Positions 23,901-39,000 of a stretch of 64,000 nt of DNA are shown one piece after another. A model generated the notes under the pieces. It ran no database searches and had not been told where the DNA came from. It saw only the letters and a program-made list of their open reading frames with translations. This stretch comes from Jacaranda mimosifolia (taxonomy: Eukaryota; Streptophyta; Magnoliopsida; Lamiales; Bignoniaceae): positions 22,607,744-22,671,743 of the forward strand of contig CM032123.1 of assembly GCA_018894105.1 (NCBI GenBank), in the 5' to 3' direction. The translations under genes and the position numbers were made by a program. How positions within the stretch are numbered: position 1 is the stretch's first letter; every line of letters begins with the position of its first letter.

Positions 23901-26900
23901 TTAAAATGATAAATACATCTAAAATAATTCTGTTAAATATAAATATATTTTATTTATTAATTCAAATATGACACAAAAAACTTGAACAATAAAATTTTAA
24001 GTCTGTCATCCTAACTATATAATTATAAATTACATAATAATATGAAAATAAAAAATATTCTAAACATTAGAATTTAAAATATCAAATATCCTTCAAATTT
24101 ATTCAATTTTATTTCATACGAATTTATCATTTAATTTTTTTTTTTAAATCTAACTTATAATTTTAGGCCATATAATTTTAACAATATTAAGTTAAAATAT
24201 CTAATAATGTTAAAAGAGTAAAATATCTAAAAATTTAAATAAATTTTGTTGACTTTATTTATTAAGTTAAAAATGAAATAAAAATTAAACAATAAAAATT
24301 TAAGTCTATCCTATTATCTATATAATTCAAAATTACATAAGAATATTAAAATGATAAATACATCTAAATTACTTCTGTTAAATATAAATATATTTTATTT
24401 ATTAATTCAAATATGACACAAAAAACTTGAACAATAAAATTTTAAGTGTGTCATCCTAACTATATAATTTTAAATTACATAATAATATTAAAATAAAAAA
24501 TATTCTAAACATTAGAATTTAAAATATCAAATATCCTTCCAATTTATTCAATTTTATTTCATACGAATTTATCATCTAATTTTTTTTTTTAAATCTAACT
24601 TATAATTTTAGGCCATATAATTTTAATAATATTAAGTTAAAATATTTAATAATGTTAAAATAGTAAAATATCTAAAAATTTAAATAAATTTTGTTGACTT
24701 TATTTGTGAAGTTAAAAATGAAATAAAAATTAAACAATAAAAATTTAAGTCTATCCTATTATCTATATAATTCAAAATTACATAAGAATATTAAAATGAT
24801 AAATACATCTAAAATAATTCTGTTAAATATAAATATATTTTATTTATTAATTCAAATATGACGCAAAAAACTTGAACAATAAAATTTTAAGTCTGTCATC
24901 CTAACTATATAATTATAAATTACGTAATAATATTAAAATAAAAAATATTCTAAACATTAGAATTTAAAATATCAAATATCCTTCAAATTTATAAAATTTT
25001 ATTTTCAACGAATTTACCATCTAAAATTTTTTAAAAATCTAATTTATCACTTTAGGCCATATAATTTTAACAATATTAAGTTAAAATATCTAATAATGTT
25101 AAAAGAGTAAAATATCTAAAAATTTAAATAAATTTTGTTGACTTTATTTATTAAGTTAAAAATGAAATAAAAATTAAACAATAAAAATTTAAGTCTATCC
25201 TATTATCTATATAATTCAAAATTACATAAGAATATTAAAATGATAAATACATCTAAAATAATTCTGTTAAATATAAATATATTTTATTTATTAATTCAAA
25301 TATGACACAAAAAACTTGAACAATAAAATTTTAAGTCTGTCATCCTAACTATATAATTATAAATTACATAATAATATGAAAATAAAAAATATTCTAAACA
25401 TTAGAATTTAAAATATCAAATATCCTTCAAATTTATAAAATTTTATTTTCAACGAATTTACCATCTAAAATTTTTTAAAAATCTAATTTATCACTTTAGG
25501 CCATATAATTTTAATAATATTAAGTTAAAATATTTAATAATGTTAAAATAGTAAAATATCTAAAAATTTAAATAAATTTTGTTGACTTTATTTGTGAAGT
25601 TAAAAATGAAATAAAAATTAAACAATAAAAATTTAAGTCTATCCTATTATCTATATAATTCAAAATTACATAAGAATATTAAAATGATAAATACATCTAA
25701 ATTACTTCTGTTAAATATAAATATATTTTATTTATTAATTCAAATATGACGCAAAAAACTTGAACAATAAAATTTTAAGTCTGTCATCCTAACTATATAA
25801 TTATAAATTACGTAATAATATTAAAATAAAAAATATTCTAAACATTAGAATTTAAAATATCAAATATCCTTCAAATTTATAAAATTTTATTTTCAACGAA
25901 TTTACCATCTAAAATTTTTTAAAAATCTAATTTATCACTTTAGGCCATATAATTTTAACAATATTAAGTTAAAATATCTAATAATGTTAAAAGAGTAAAA
26001 TATCTAAAAATTTAAATAAATTTTGTTGACTTTATTTATTAAGTTAAAAATGAAATAAAAATTAAACAATAAAAATTTAAGTCTATCCTATTATCTATAT
26101 AATTCAAAATTACATAAGAATATTAAAATGATAAATACATCTAAAATAATTCTGTTAAATATAAATATATTTTATTTATTAATTCAAATATGACACAAAA
26201 AACTTGAACAATAAAATTTTAAGTCTGTCATCCTAACTATATAATTATAAATTACATAATAATATGAAAATAAAAAATATTCTAAACATTAGAATTTAAA
26301 ATATCAAATATCCTTCAAATTTATTCAATTTTATTTCATACGAATTTATCATTTAATTTTTTTTTTTAAATCTAACTTATAATTTTAGGCCATATAATTT
26401 TAACAATATTAAGTTAAAATATCTAATAATGTTAAAAGAGTAAAATATCTAAAAATTTAAATTAATTTTGTTGACTTTATTTATTAAGTTAAAAATGAAA
26501 TAAAAATTAAACAATAAAAATTTAAGTCTATCCTATTATCTATATAATTCAAAATTACATAAGAATATTAAAATGATAAATACATCTAAATTACTTCTGT
26601 TAAATTTAAATATATTTTATTTATTAATTCAAATATGACACAAAAAACTTGAACAATAAAATTTTAAGTGTGTCATCCTAACTATATAATTTTAAATTAC
26701 ATAATAATATTAAAATAAAAAATATTCTAAACATTAGAATTTAAAATATCAAATATCCTTCCAATTTATTCAATTTTATTTCATACGAATTTATCATCTA
26801 ATTTTTTTTTTTAAATCTAACTTATAATTTTAGGCCATATAATTTTAATAATATTAAGTTAAAATATTTAATAATGTTAAAATAGTAAAATATCTAAAAA

Positions 26901-27646
26901 TTTAAATAAATTTTGTTGACTTTATTTGTGAAGTTAAAAATGAAATAAAAATTAAACAATAAAAATTTAAGTCTATCCTATTATCTATATAATTCAAAAT
27001 TACATAAGAATATTAAAATGATAAATACATCTAAAATAATTCTGTTAAATATAAATATATTTTATTTATTAATTCAAATATGACGCAAAAAACTTGAACA
27101 ATAAAATTTTAAATCTGTCATCCTAACTATATAATTATAAATTACGTAATAATATTAAAATAAAAAATATTCTAAACATTAGAATTTAAAATATCAAATA
27201 TCCTTCAAATTTATAAAATTTTATTTTCAACGAATTTACCATCTAAAATTTTTTAAAAATCTAATTTATCACTTTAGGCCATATAATTTTAACAATATTA
27301 AGTTAAAATATCTAATAATGTTAAAAGAGTAAAATATCTAAAAATTTAAATAAATTTTGTTGACTTTATTTATTAAGTTAAAAATGAAATAAAAATTAAA
27401 CAATAAAAATTTAAGTCTATCCTATTATCTATATAATTCAAAATTACATAAGAATATTAAAATGATAAATACATCTAAAATAATTCTGTTAAATATAAAT
27501 ATATTTTATTTATTAATTCAAATATGACACAAAAAACTTGAACAATAAAATTTTAAGTCTGTCATCCTAACTATATAATTATAAATTACATAATAATATG
27601 AAAATAAAAAATATTCTAAACATTAGAATTTAAAATATCAAATATC
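20979..27646 (+). repeat. 15-monomer super-repeat, copy 2
   Basis: The second copy lies about 6667 bp downstream of the first, with H anchors at 21054, 22832, 24166 and 26388. The monomer at 25499 is a recombinant: its start is type I (TCACTTTAGGCC) and the rest is type II (ATAATATT, ATAGTAAA, TTGTGAAGTT). That recombinant explains one of the two mismatches with copy 1. The H monomer at 26388 has private changes (AAATTAATTTTG and TTAAATTTAAATA) not seen in its partner at 19720. Confidence 0.7.
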
Positions 27647-28091
27647 CTTCAAATTTATTCAATTTTATTTCATACGAATTTATCATTTAATTTTTTTTTT
27701 TAAATCTAACTTATAATTTTAGGCCATATAATTTTAACAATATTAAGTTAAAATATCTAATAATGTTAAAAGAGTAAAATATCTAAAAATTTAAATAAAT
27801 TTTGTTGACTTTATTTATTAAGTTAAAAATGAAATAAAAATTAAACAATAAAAATTTAAGTCTATCCTATTATCTATATAATTCAAAATTACATAAGAAT
27901 ATTAAAATGATAAATACATCTAAATTACTTCTGTTAAATATAAATATATTTTATTTATTAATTCAAATATGACACAAAAAACTTGAACAATAAAATTTTA
28001 AGTGTGTCATCCTAACTATATAATTTTAAATTACATAATAATATTAAAATAAAAAATATTCTAAACATTAGAATTTAAAATATCAAATATC

Positions 28092-31000
28092 CTTCCAATT
28101 TATTCAATTTTATTTCATACGAATTTATCATCTAATTTTTTTTTTTAAATCTAACTTATAATTTTAGGCCATATAATTTTAATAATATTAAGTTAAAATA
28201 TTTAATAATGTTAAAATAGTAAAATATCTAAAAATTTAAATAAATTTTGTTGACTTTATTTGTGAAGTTAAAAATGAAATAAAAATTAAACAATAAAAAT
28301 TTAAGTCTATCCTATTATCTATATAATTCAAAATTACATAAGAATATTAAAATGATAAATACATCTAAAATAATTCTGTTAAATATAAATATATTTTATT
28401 TATTAATTCAAATATGACGCAAAAAACTTGAACAATAAAATTTTAAGTCTGTCATCCTAACTATATAATTATAAATTACGTAATAATATTAAAATAAAAA
28501 ATATTCTAAACATTAGAATTTAAAATATCAAATATCCTTCAAATTTATAAAATTTTATTTTCAACGAATTTACCATCTAAAATTTTTTAAAAATCTAATT
28601 TATCACTTTAGGCCATATAATTTTAACAATATTAAGTTAAAATATCTAATAATGTTAAAAGAGTAAAATATCTAAAAATTTAAATAAATTTTGTTGACTT
28701 TATTTATTAAGTTAAAAATGAAATAAAAATTAAACAATAAAAATTTAAGTCTATCCTATTATCTATATAATTCAAAATTACATAAGAATATTAAAATGAT
28801 AAATACATCTAAATTACTTCTGTTAAATATAAATATATTTTATTTATTAATTCAAATATGACACAAAAAACTTGAACAATAAAATTTTAAGTGTGTCATC
28901 CTAACTATATAATTTTAAATTACATAATAATATTAAAATAAAAAATATTCTAAACATTAGAATTTAAAATATCAAATATCCTTCCAATTTATTCAATTTT
29001 ATTTCATACGAATTTATCATCTAATTTTTTTTTTTAAATCTAACTTATAATTTTAGGCCATATAATTTTAATAATATTAAGTTAAAATATTTAATAATGT
29101 TAAAATAGTAAAATATCTAAAAATTTAAATAAATTTTGTTGACTTTATTTGTGAAGTTAAAAATGAAATAAAAATTAAACAATAAAAATTTAAGTCTATC
29201 CTATTATCTATATAATTCAAAATTACATAAGAATATTAAAATGATAAATACATCTAAAATAATTCTGTTAAATATAAATATATTTTATTTATTAATTCAA
29301 ATATGACGCAAAAAACTTGAACAATAAAATTTTAAGTCTGTCATCCTAACTATATAATTATAAATTACGTAATAATATTAAAATAAAAAATATTCTAAAC
29401 ATTAGAATTTAAAATATCAAATATCCTTCAAATTTATAAAATTTTATTTTCAACGAATTTACCATCTAAAATTTTTTAAAAATCTAATTTATCACTTTAG
29501 GCCATATAATTTTAACAATATTAAGTTAAAATATCTAATAATGTTAAAAGAGTAAAATATCTAAAAATTTAAATAAATTTTGTTGACTTTATTTATTAAG
29601 TTAAAAATGAAATAAAAATTAAACAATAAAAATTTAAGTCTATCCTATTATCTATATAATTCAAAATTACATAAGAATATTAAAAAGATAAATACATCTA
29701 AATTACTTCTGTTAAATATAAATATATTTTATTTATTAATTCAAATATGACACAAAAAACTTGAACAATAAAATTTTAAGTGTGTCATCCTAACTATATA
29801 ATTTTAAATTACATAATAATATTAAAATAAAAAATATTCTAAACATTAGAATTTAAAATATCAAATATCCTTCCAATTTATTCAATTTTATTTCATACGA
29901 ATTTATCATCTAATTTTTTTTTTTAAATCTAACTTATAATTTTAGGCCATATAATTTTAATAATATTAAGTTAAAATATTTAATAATGTTAAAATAGTAA
30001 AATATCTAAAAATTTAAATAAATTTTGTTGACTTTATTTGTGAAGTTAAAAATGAAATAAAAATTAAACAATAAAAATTTAAGTCTATCCTATTATCTAT
30101 ATAATTCAAAATTACATAAGAATATTAAAATGATAAATACATCTAAAATAATTCTGTTAAATATAAATATATTTTATTTATTAATTCAAATATGACGCAA
30201 AAAACTTGAACAATAAAATTTTAAGTCTGTCATCCTAACTATATAATTATAAATTACGTAATAATATTAAAATAAAAAATATTCTAAACATTAGAATTTA
30301 AAATATCAAATATCCTTCAAATTTATAAAATTTTATTTTCAACGAATTTACCATCTAAAATTTTTTAAAAATCTAATTTATCACTTTAGGCCATATAATT
30401 TTAACAATATTAAGTTAAAATATCTAATAATGTTAAAAGAGTAAAATATCTAAAAATTTAAATAAATTTTGTTGACTTTATTTATTAAGTTAAAAATGAA
30501 ATAAAAATTAAACAATAAAAATTTAAGTCTATCCTATTATCTATATAATTCAAAATTACATAAGAATATTAAAAAGATAAATACATCTAAATTACTTCTG
30601 TTAAATATAAATATATTTTATTTATTAATTCAAATATGACACAAAAAACTTGAACAATAAAATTTTAAGTGTGTCATCCTAACTATATAATTTTAAATTA
30701 CATAATAATATTAAAATAAAAAATATTCTAAACATTAGAATTTAAAATATCAAATATCCTTCCAATTTATTCAATTTTATTTCATACGAATTTATCATCT
30801 AATTTTTTTTTTTAAATCTAACTTATAATTTTAGGCCATATAATTTTAATAATATTAAGTTAAAATATTTAATAATGTTAAAATAGTAAAATATCTAAAA
30901 ATTTAAATAAATTTTGTTGACTTTATTTGTGAAGTTAAAAATGAAATAAAAATTAAACAATAAAAATTTAAGTCTATCCTATTATCTATATAATTCAAAA

Positions 31001-32536
31001 TTACATAAGAATATTAAAATGATAAATACATCTAAAATAATTCTGTTAAATATAAATATATTTTATTTATTAATTCAAATATGACGCAAAAAACTTGAAC
31101 AATAAAATTTTAAGTCTGTCATCCTAACTATATAATTATAAATTACGTAATAATATTAAAATAAAAAATATTCTAAACATTAGAATTTAAAATATCAAAT
31201 ATCCTTCAAATTTATAAAATTTTATTTTCAACGAATTTACCATCTAAAATTTTTTAAAAATCTAATTTATCACTTTAGGCCATATAATTTTAACAATATT
31301 AAGTTAAAATATCTAATAATGTTAAAAGAGTAAAATATCTAAAAATTTAAATAAATTTTGTTGACTTTATTTATTAAGTTAAAAATGAAATAAAAATTAA
31401 ACAATAAAAATTTAAGTCTATCCTATTATCTATATAATTCAAAATTACATAAGAATATTAAAAAGATAAATACATCTAAATTACTTCTGTTAAATATAAA
31501 TATATTTTATTTATTAATTCAAATATGACACAAAAAACTTGAACAATAAAATTTTAAGTGTGTCATCCTAACTATATAATTTTAAATTACATAATAATAT
31601 TAAAATAAAAAATATTCTAAACATTAGAATTTAAAATATCAAATATCCTTCCAATTTATTCAATTTTATTTCATACGAATTTATCATCTAATTTTTTTTT
31701 TTAAATCTAACTTATAATTTTAGGCCATATAATTTTAATAATATTAAGTTAAAATATTTAATAATGTTAAAATAGTAAAATATCTAAAAATTTAAATAAA
31801 TTTTGTTGACTTTATTTGTGAAGTTAAAAATGAAATAAAAATTAAACAATAAAAATTTAAGTCTATCCTATTATCTATATAATTCAAAATTACATAAGAA
31901 TATTAAAATGATAAATACATCTAAAATAATTCTGTTAAATATAAATATATTTTATTTATTAATTCAAATATGACGCAAAAAACTTGAACAATAAAATTTT
32001 AAGTCTGTCATCCTAACTATATAATTATAAATTACGTAATAATATTAAAATAAAAAATATTCTAAACATTAGAATTTAAAATATCAAATATCCTTCAAAT
32101 TTATAAAATTTTATTTTCAACGAATTTACCATCTAAAATTTTTTAAAAATCTAATTTATCACTTTAGGCCATATAATTTTAACAATATTAAGTTAAAATA
32201 TCTAATAATGTTAAAAGAGTAAAATATCTAAAAATTTAAATAAATTTTGTTGACTTTATTTATTAAGTTAAAAATGAAATAAAAATTAAACAATAAAAAT
32301 TTAAGTCTATCCTATTATCTATATAATTCAAAATTACATAAGAATATTAAAAAGATAAATACATCTAAATTACTTCTGTTAAATATAAATATATTTTATT
32401 TATTAATTCAAATATGACACAAAAAACTTGAACAATAAAATTTTAAGTGTGTCATCCTAACTATATAATTTTAAATTACATAATAATATTAAAATAAAAA
32501 ATATTCTAAACATTAGAATTTAAAATATCAAATATC
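28092..32536 (+). repeat. Dimeric HOR block, five dimers of about 889 bp
   Basis: Ten monomers alternate strictly between a CTTCC-start type II and a type I monomer, with anchors at 28167, 28611, 29056, 29500, 29945, 30389, 30834, 31278, 31723 and 32167. The dimer period is 889 bp. The last four type I monomers share the private site ATTAAAAAGATA in place of ATTAAAATGATA, showing recent amplification of one dimer. The same marked dimers recur as shorter runs at about 36.5-39.3 kb and 43.2-45.0 kb. They also occur inside the 47-51 kb pentamer. Confidence 0.85.
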
Positions 32537-34389
32537 CTTCCAATTTATTCAATTTTATTTCATACGAATTTATCATCTAATTTTTTTTTTAAAATCTAAC
32601 TTATAATTTTAGGCCATATAATTTTAATAATATTAAGTTAAAATATTTAATAATGTTAAAATAGTAAAATATCTAAAAATTTAAATAAATTTTGTTGACT
32701 TTATTTGTGAAGTTAAAAATGAAATAAAAATTAAACAATAAAAATTTAAGTCTATCCTATTATCTATATAATTCAAAATTACATAAGAATATTAAAATGA
32801 TAAATACATCTAAATTACTTCTGTTAAATATAAATATATTTTATTTATTAATTCAAATATGACACAAAAAACTTGAACAATAAAATTTTAAGTGTGTCAT
32901 CCTAACTATATAATTTTAAATTACATAATAATATTAAAATAAAAAAATATTCTAAACATTAGAATTTAAAATATCAAATATCCTTCCAATTTATTCAATT
33001 TTATTTCATACGAATTTATCATCTAATTTTTTTTTTTAAATCTAACTTATAATTTTAGGCCATATAATTTTAATAATATTAAGTTAAAATATTTAATAAT
33101 GTTAAAATAGTAAAATATCTAAAAATTTAAATAAATTTTGTTGACTTTATTTGTGAAGTTAAAAATGAAATAAAAATTAAACAATAAAAATTTAAGTCTA
33201 TCCTATTATCTATATAATTCAAAATTACATAAGAATATTAAAATGATAAATACATCTAAAATAATTCTGTTAAATATAAATATATTTTATTTATTAATTC
33301 AAATATGACGCAAAAAACTTGAACAATAAAATTTTAAATCTGTCATCCTAACTATATAATTATAAATTACGTAATAATATTAAAATAAAAAATATTCTAA
33401 ACATTAGAATTTAAAATATCAAATATCCTTCAAATTTATAAAATTTTATTTTCAACGAATTTACCATCTAAAATTTTTTAAAAATCTAATTTATCACTTT
33501 AGGCCATATAATTTTAACAATATTAAGTTAAAATATCTACTAATGTTAAAAGAGTAAAATATCTAAAAATTTAAATAAATTTTGTTGACTTTATTTATTA
33601 AGTTAAAAATGAAATAAAAATTAAACAATAAAAATTTAAGTCTATCCTATTATCTATATAATTCAAAATTACATAAGAATATTGAAATGATAAATACATC
33701 TAAAATAATTCTGTTAAATATAAATATATTTTATTTATTAATTCAAATATGACACAAAAAACTTGAACAATAAAATTTTAAGTCTGTCATCCTAACTATA
33801 TAATTATAAATTACATAATAATATGAAAATAAAAAATATTCTAAACATTAGAATTTAAAATATCAAATATCCTTCAAATTTATTCAATTTTATTTCATAC
33901 GAATTTATCATTTAATTTTTTTTTTAAATCTAACTTATAATTTTAGGCCATATAATTTTAACAATATTAAGTTAAAATATCTAATAATGTTAAAAGAGTA
34001 AAATATCTAAAAATTTAAATAAATTTTGTTGACTTTATTTGTGAAGTTAAAAATGAAATAAAAATTAAACAATAAAAATTTAAGTCTATCCTATTATCTA
34101 TATAATTCAAAATTACATAAGAATATTAAAATGATAAATACATCTAAAATAATTCTGTTAAATATAAATATATTTTATTTATTAATTCAAATATGACGCA
34201 AAAAACTTGAACAATAAAATTTTAAATCTGTCATCCTAACTATATAATTATAAATTACGTAATAATATTAAAATAAAAAATATTCTAAACATTAGAATTT
34301 AAAATATCAAATATCCTTCAAATTTATAAAATTTTATTTTCAACGAATTTACCATCTAAAATTTTTTAAAAATCTAATTTATCACTTTA

Positions 34390-36091
34390 GGCCATATAAT
34401 TTTAACAATATTAAGTTAAAATATCTAATAATGTTAAAAGAGTAAAATATCTAAAAATTTAAATAAATTTTGTTGACTTTAGTTATTAAGTTAAAAATGA
34501 AATAAAAATTAAACAATAAAAATTTAAGTCTATCCTATTATCTATAAAATTCAAAATTACATAAGAATATTAAAATGATAAATACATCTAAAATAATTCT
34601 GTTAAATATAAATATATTTTATTTATTAATTCAAATATGACACAAAAAACTTGAACAATAAAATTTTAAGTGTGTCATCCTAACTATATAATTTTAAATT
34701 ACATAATAATATTAAAATAAAAAATATTCTAAACATTAGAATTTAAAATATCAAATATCCTTCCAATTTATTCAATTTTATTTCATACGAATTTATCATC
34801 TATTTTTTTTTTAAATCTAACTTATAATTTTAGGCCATATAATTTTAATAATATTAAGTTAAAATATTTAATAATGTTAAAATAGTAAAATATCTAAAAA
34901 TTTAAATAAATTTTGTTGACTTTATTTGTGAAGTTAAAAATGAAATAAAAATTAAACAATAAAAATTTAAGTCTATCCTATTATCTATATAATTCAAAAT
35001 TACATAAGAATATTAAAATGATAAATACATCTAAAATAATTCTGTTAAATATAAATATATTTTATTTATTAATTCAAATATGACGCAAAAAACTTGAACA
35101 ATAAAATTTTAAATCTGTCATCCTAACTATATAATTATAAATTACGTAATAATATTAAAATAAAAAATATTCTAAACATTAGAATTTAAAATATCAAATA
35201 TCCTTCAAATTTATAAAATTTTATTTTCAACGAATTTACCATCTAAAATTTTTTAAAAATCTAATTTATCACTTTAGGCCATATAATTTTAACAATATTA
35301 AGTTAAAATATCTAATAATGTTAAAAGAGTAAAATATCTAAAAATTTAAATAAATTTTGTTGACTTTAGTTATTAAGTTAAAAATGAAATAAAAATTAAA
35401 CAATAAAAATTTAAGTCTATCCTATTATCTATAAAATTCAAAATTACATAAGAATATTAAAATGATAAATACATCTAAAATAATTCTGTTAAATATAAAT
35501 ATATTTTATTTATTAATTCAAATATGACACAAAAAACTTGAACAATAAAATTTTAAGTCTGTCATCCTAACTATATAATTATAAATTACATAATAATATG
35601 AAAATAAAAAATATTCTAAACATTAGAATTTAAAATATCAAATATCCTTCAAATTTATTCAATTTTATTTCATACGAATTTATCATTTAATTTTTTTTTT
35701 TAAATCTAACTTATAATTTTAGGCCATATAATTTTAACAATATTAAGTTAAAATATCTAATAATGTTAAAAGAGTAAAATATCTAAAAATTTAAATAAAT
35801 TTTGTTGACTTTATTTATTAAGTTAAAAATGAAATAAAAATTAAACAATAAAAATTTAAGTCTATCCTATTATCTATATAATTCAAAATTACATAAGAAT
35901 ATTAAAATGATAAATACATCTAAATTACTTCTGTTAAATATAAATATATTTTATTTATTAATTCAAATATGACACAAAAAACTTGAACAATAAAATTTTA
36001 AGTGTGTCATCCTAACTATATAATTTTAAATTACATAATAATATTAAAATAAAAAATATTCTAAACATTAGAATTTAAAATATCAAATATC
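34390..36091 (+). repeat. Duplicated segment, copy 1 (13-monomer offset)
   Basis: This segment begins at the GGCC of the monomer at 34390 and covers almost four monomers. It shares the GACTTTAGTTATT and CTATAAAATTC changes at the same two positions as the segment 5778 bp downstream. It also shares a T-tract variant, TCATCTATTTT, in the second monomer, which shortens that step to 443 bp in both copies. The order of diagnostic sites is otherwise the same. Confidence 0.75.
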
Positions 36092-39000
36092 CTTCCAATT
36101 TATTCAATTTTATTTCATACGAATTTATCATCTAATTTTTTTTTTTAAATCTAACTTATAATTTTAGGCCATATAATTTTAATAATATTAAGTTAAAATA
36201 TTTAATAATGTTAAAATAGTAAAATATCTAAAAATTTAAATAAATTTTGTTGACTTTATTTGTGAAGTTAAAAATGAAATAAAAATTAAACAATAAAAAT
36301 TTAAGTCTATCCTATTATCTATATAATTCAAAATTACATAAGAATATTAAAATGATAAATACATCTAAAATAATTCTGTTAAATATAAATATATTTTATT
36401 TATTAATTCAAATATGACGCAAAAAACTTGAACAATAAAATTTTAAGTCTGTCATCCTAACTATATAATTATAAATTACGTAATAATATTAAAATAAAAA
36501 ATATTCTAAACATTAGAATTTAAAATATCAAATATCCTTCAAATTTATAAAATTTTATTTTCAACGAATTTACCATCTAAAATTTTTTAAAAATCTAATT
36601 TATCACTTTAGGCCATATAATTTTAACAATATTAAGTTAAAATATCTAATAATGTTAAAAGAGTAAAATATCTAAAAATTTAAATAAATTTTGTTGACTT
36701 TATTTATTAAGTTAAAAATGAAATAAAAATTAAACAATAAAAATTTAAGTCTATCCTATTATCTATATAATTCAAAATTACATAAGAATATTAAAAAGAT
36801 AAATACATCTAAATTACTTCTGTTAAATATAAATATATTTTATTTATTAATTCAAATATGACACAAAAAACTTGAACAATAAAATTTTAAGTGTGTCATC
36901 CTAACTATATAATTTTAAATTACATAATAATATTAAAATAAAAAATATTCTAAACATTAGAATTTAAAATATCAAATATCCTTCCAATTTATTCAATTTT
37001 ATTTCATACGAATTTATCATCTAATTTTTTTTTTTAAATCTAACTTATAATTTTAGGCCATATAATTTTAATAATATTAAGTTAAAATATTTAATAATGT
37101 TAAAATAGTAAAATATCTAAAAATTTAAATAAATTTTGTTGACTTTATTTGTGAAGTTAAAAATGAAATAAAAATTAAACAATAAAAATTTAAGTCTATC
37201 CTATTATCTATATAATTCAAAATTACATAAGAATATTAAAATGATAAATACATCTAAAATAATTCTGTTAAATATAAATATATTTTATTTATTAATTCAA
37301 ATATGACGCAAAAAACTTGAACAATAAAATTTTAAGTCTGTCATCCTAACTATATAATTATAAATTACGTAATAATATTAAAATAAAAAATATTCTAAAC
37401 ATTAGAATTTAAAATATCAAATATCCTTCAAATTTATAAAATTTTATTTTCAACGAATTTACCATCTAAAATTTTTTAAAAATCTAATTTATCACTTTAG
37501 GCCATATAATTTTAACAATATTAAGTTAAAATATCTAATAATGTTAAAAGAGTAAAATATCTAAAAATTTAAATAAATTTTGTTGACTTTATTTATTAAG
37601 TTAAAAATGAAATAAAAATTAAACAATAAAAATTTAAGTCTATCCTATTATCTATATAATTCAAAATTACATAAGAATATTAAAATGATAAATACATCTA
37701 AATTACTTCTGTTAAATATAAATATATTTTATTTATTAATTCAAATATGACACAAAAAACTTGAACAATAAAATTTTAAGTGTGTCATCCTAACTATATA
37801 ATTTTAAATTACATAATAATATTAAAATAAAAAATATTCTAAACATTAGAATTTAAAATATCAAATATCCTTCCAATTTATTCAATTTTATTTCATACGA
37901 ATTTATCATCTAATTTTTTTTTTTAAATCTAACTTATAATTTTAGGCCATATAATTTTAATAATATTAAGTTAAAATATTTAATAATGTTAAAATAGTAA
38001 AATATCTAAAAATTTAAATAAATTTTGTTGACTTTATTTGTGAAGTTAAAAATGAAATAAAAATTAAACAATAAAAATTTAAGTCTATCCTATTATCTAT
38101 ATAATTCAAAATTACATAAGAATATTAAAATGATAAATACATCTAAAATAATTCTGTTAAATATAAATATATTTTATTTATTAATTCAAATATGACGCAA
38201 AAAACTTGAACAATAAAATTTTAAGTTTGTCATCCTAACTATATAATTATAAATTACATAATAATATTAAAATAAAAAATATTCTAAACATTAGAATTTA
38301 AAATATCAAATATCCTTCCAATTTATTCAATTTTATTTCATACGAATTTATCATCTAATTTTTTTTTTTAAATCTAACTTATAATTTTAGGCCATATAAT
38401 TTTAATAATATTAAGTTAAAATATTTAATAATGTTAAAATAGTAAAATATCTAAAAATTTAAATAAATTTTGTTGACTTTATTTGTGAAGTTAAAAATGA
38501 AATAAAAATTAAACAATAAAAATTTAAGTCTATCCTATTATCTATATAATTCAAAATTACATAAGAATATTAAAATGATAAATACATCTAAAATAATTCT
38601 GTTAAATATAAATATATTTTATTTATTAATTCAAATATGACGCAAAAAACTTGAACAATAAAATTTTAAGTCTGTCATCCTAACTATATAATTATAAATT
38701 ACGTAATAATATTAAAATAAAAAATATTCTAAACATTAGAATTTAAAATATCAAATATCCTTCAAATTTATAAAATTTTATTTTCAACGAATTTACCATC
38801 TAAAATTTTTTAAAAATCTAATTTATCACTTTAGGCCATATAATTTTAACAATATTAAGTTAAAATATCTAATAATGTTAAAAGAGTAAAATATCTAAAA
38901 ATTTAAATAAATTTTGTTGACTTTATTTATTAAGTTAAAAATGAAATAAAAATTAAACAATAAAAATTTAAGTCTATCCTATTATCTATATAATTCAAAA

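Larger units (their letters stand above)
8981..28091 (+). repeat. Three/four/five-monomer HOR domain
   Basis: This domain is organised around a hybrid monomer (H) whose start is type II-like (CATTTAATT) but which switches to type I after GGCC. H monomers have anchors at 9056, 12610, 14387, 16165, 17499, 19720, 21054, 22832, 24166, 26388 and 27722. Each H is normally followed by a type II monomer starting CTTCCAATTT and then by one to three type I monomers. The type I monomers usually end in ATTACATAATAATATG. From 12610 the H-to-H steps are 4, 4, 3, 5, 3, 4, 3, 5 and 3 monomers. Homogenisation is strong: corresponding monomers mostly differ only at the diagnostic sites. Confidence 0.8.
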
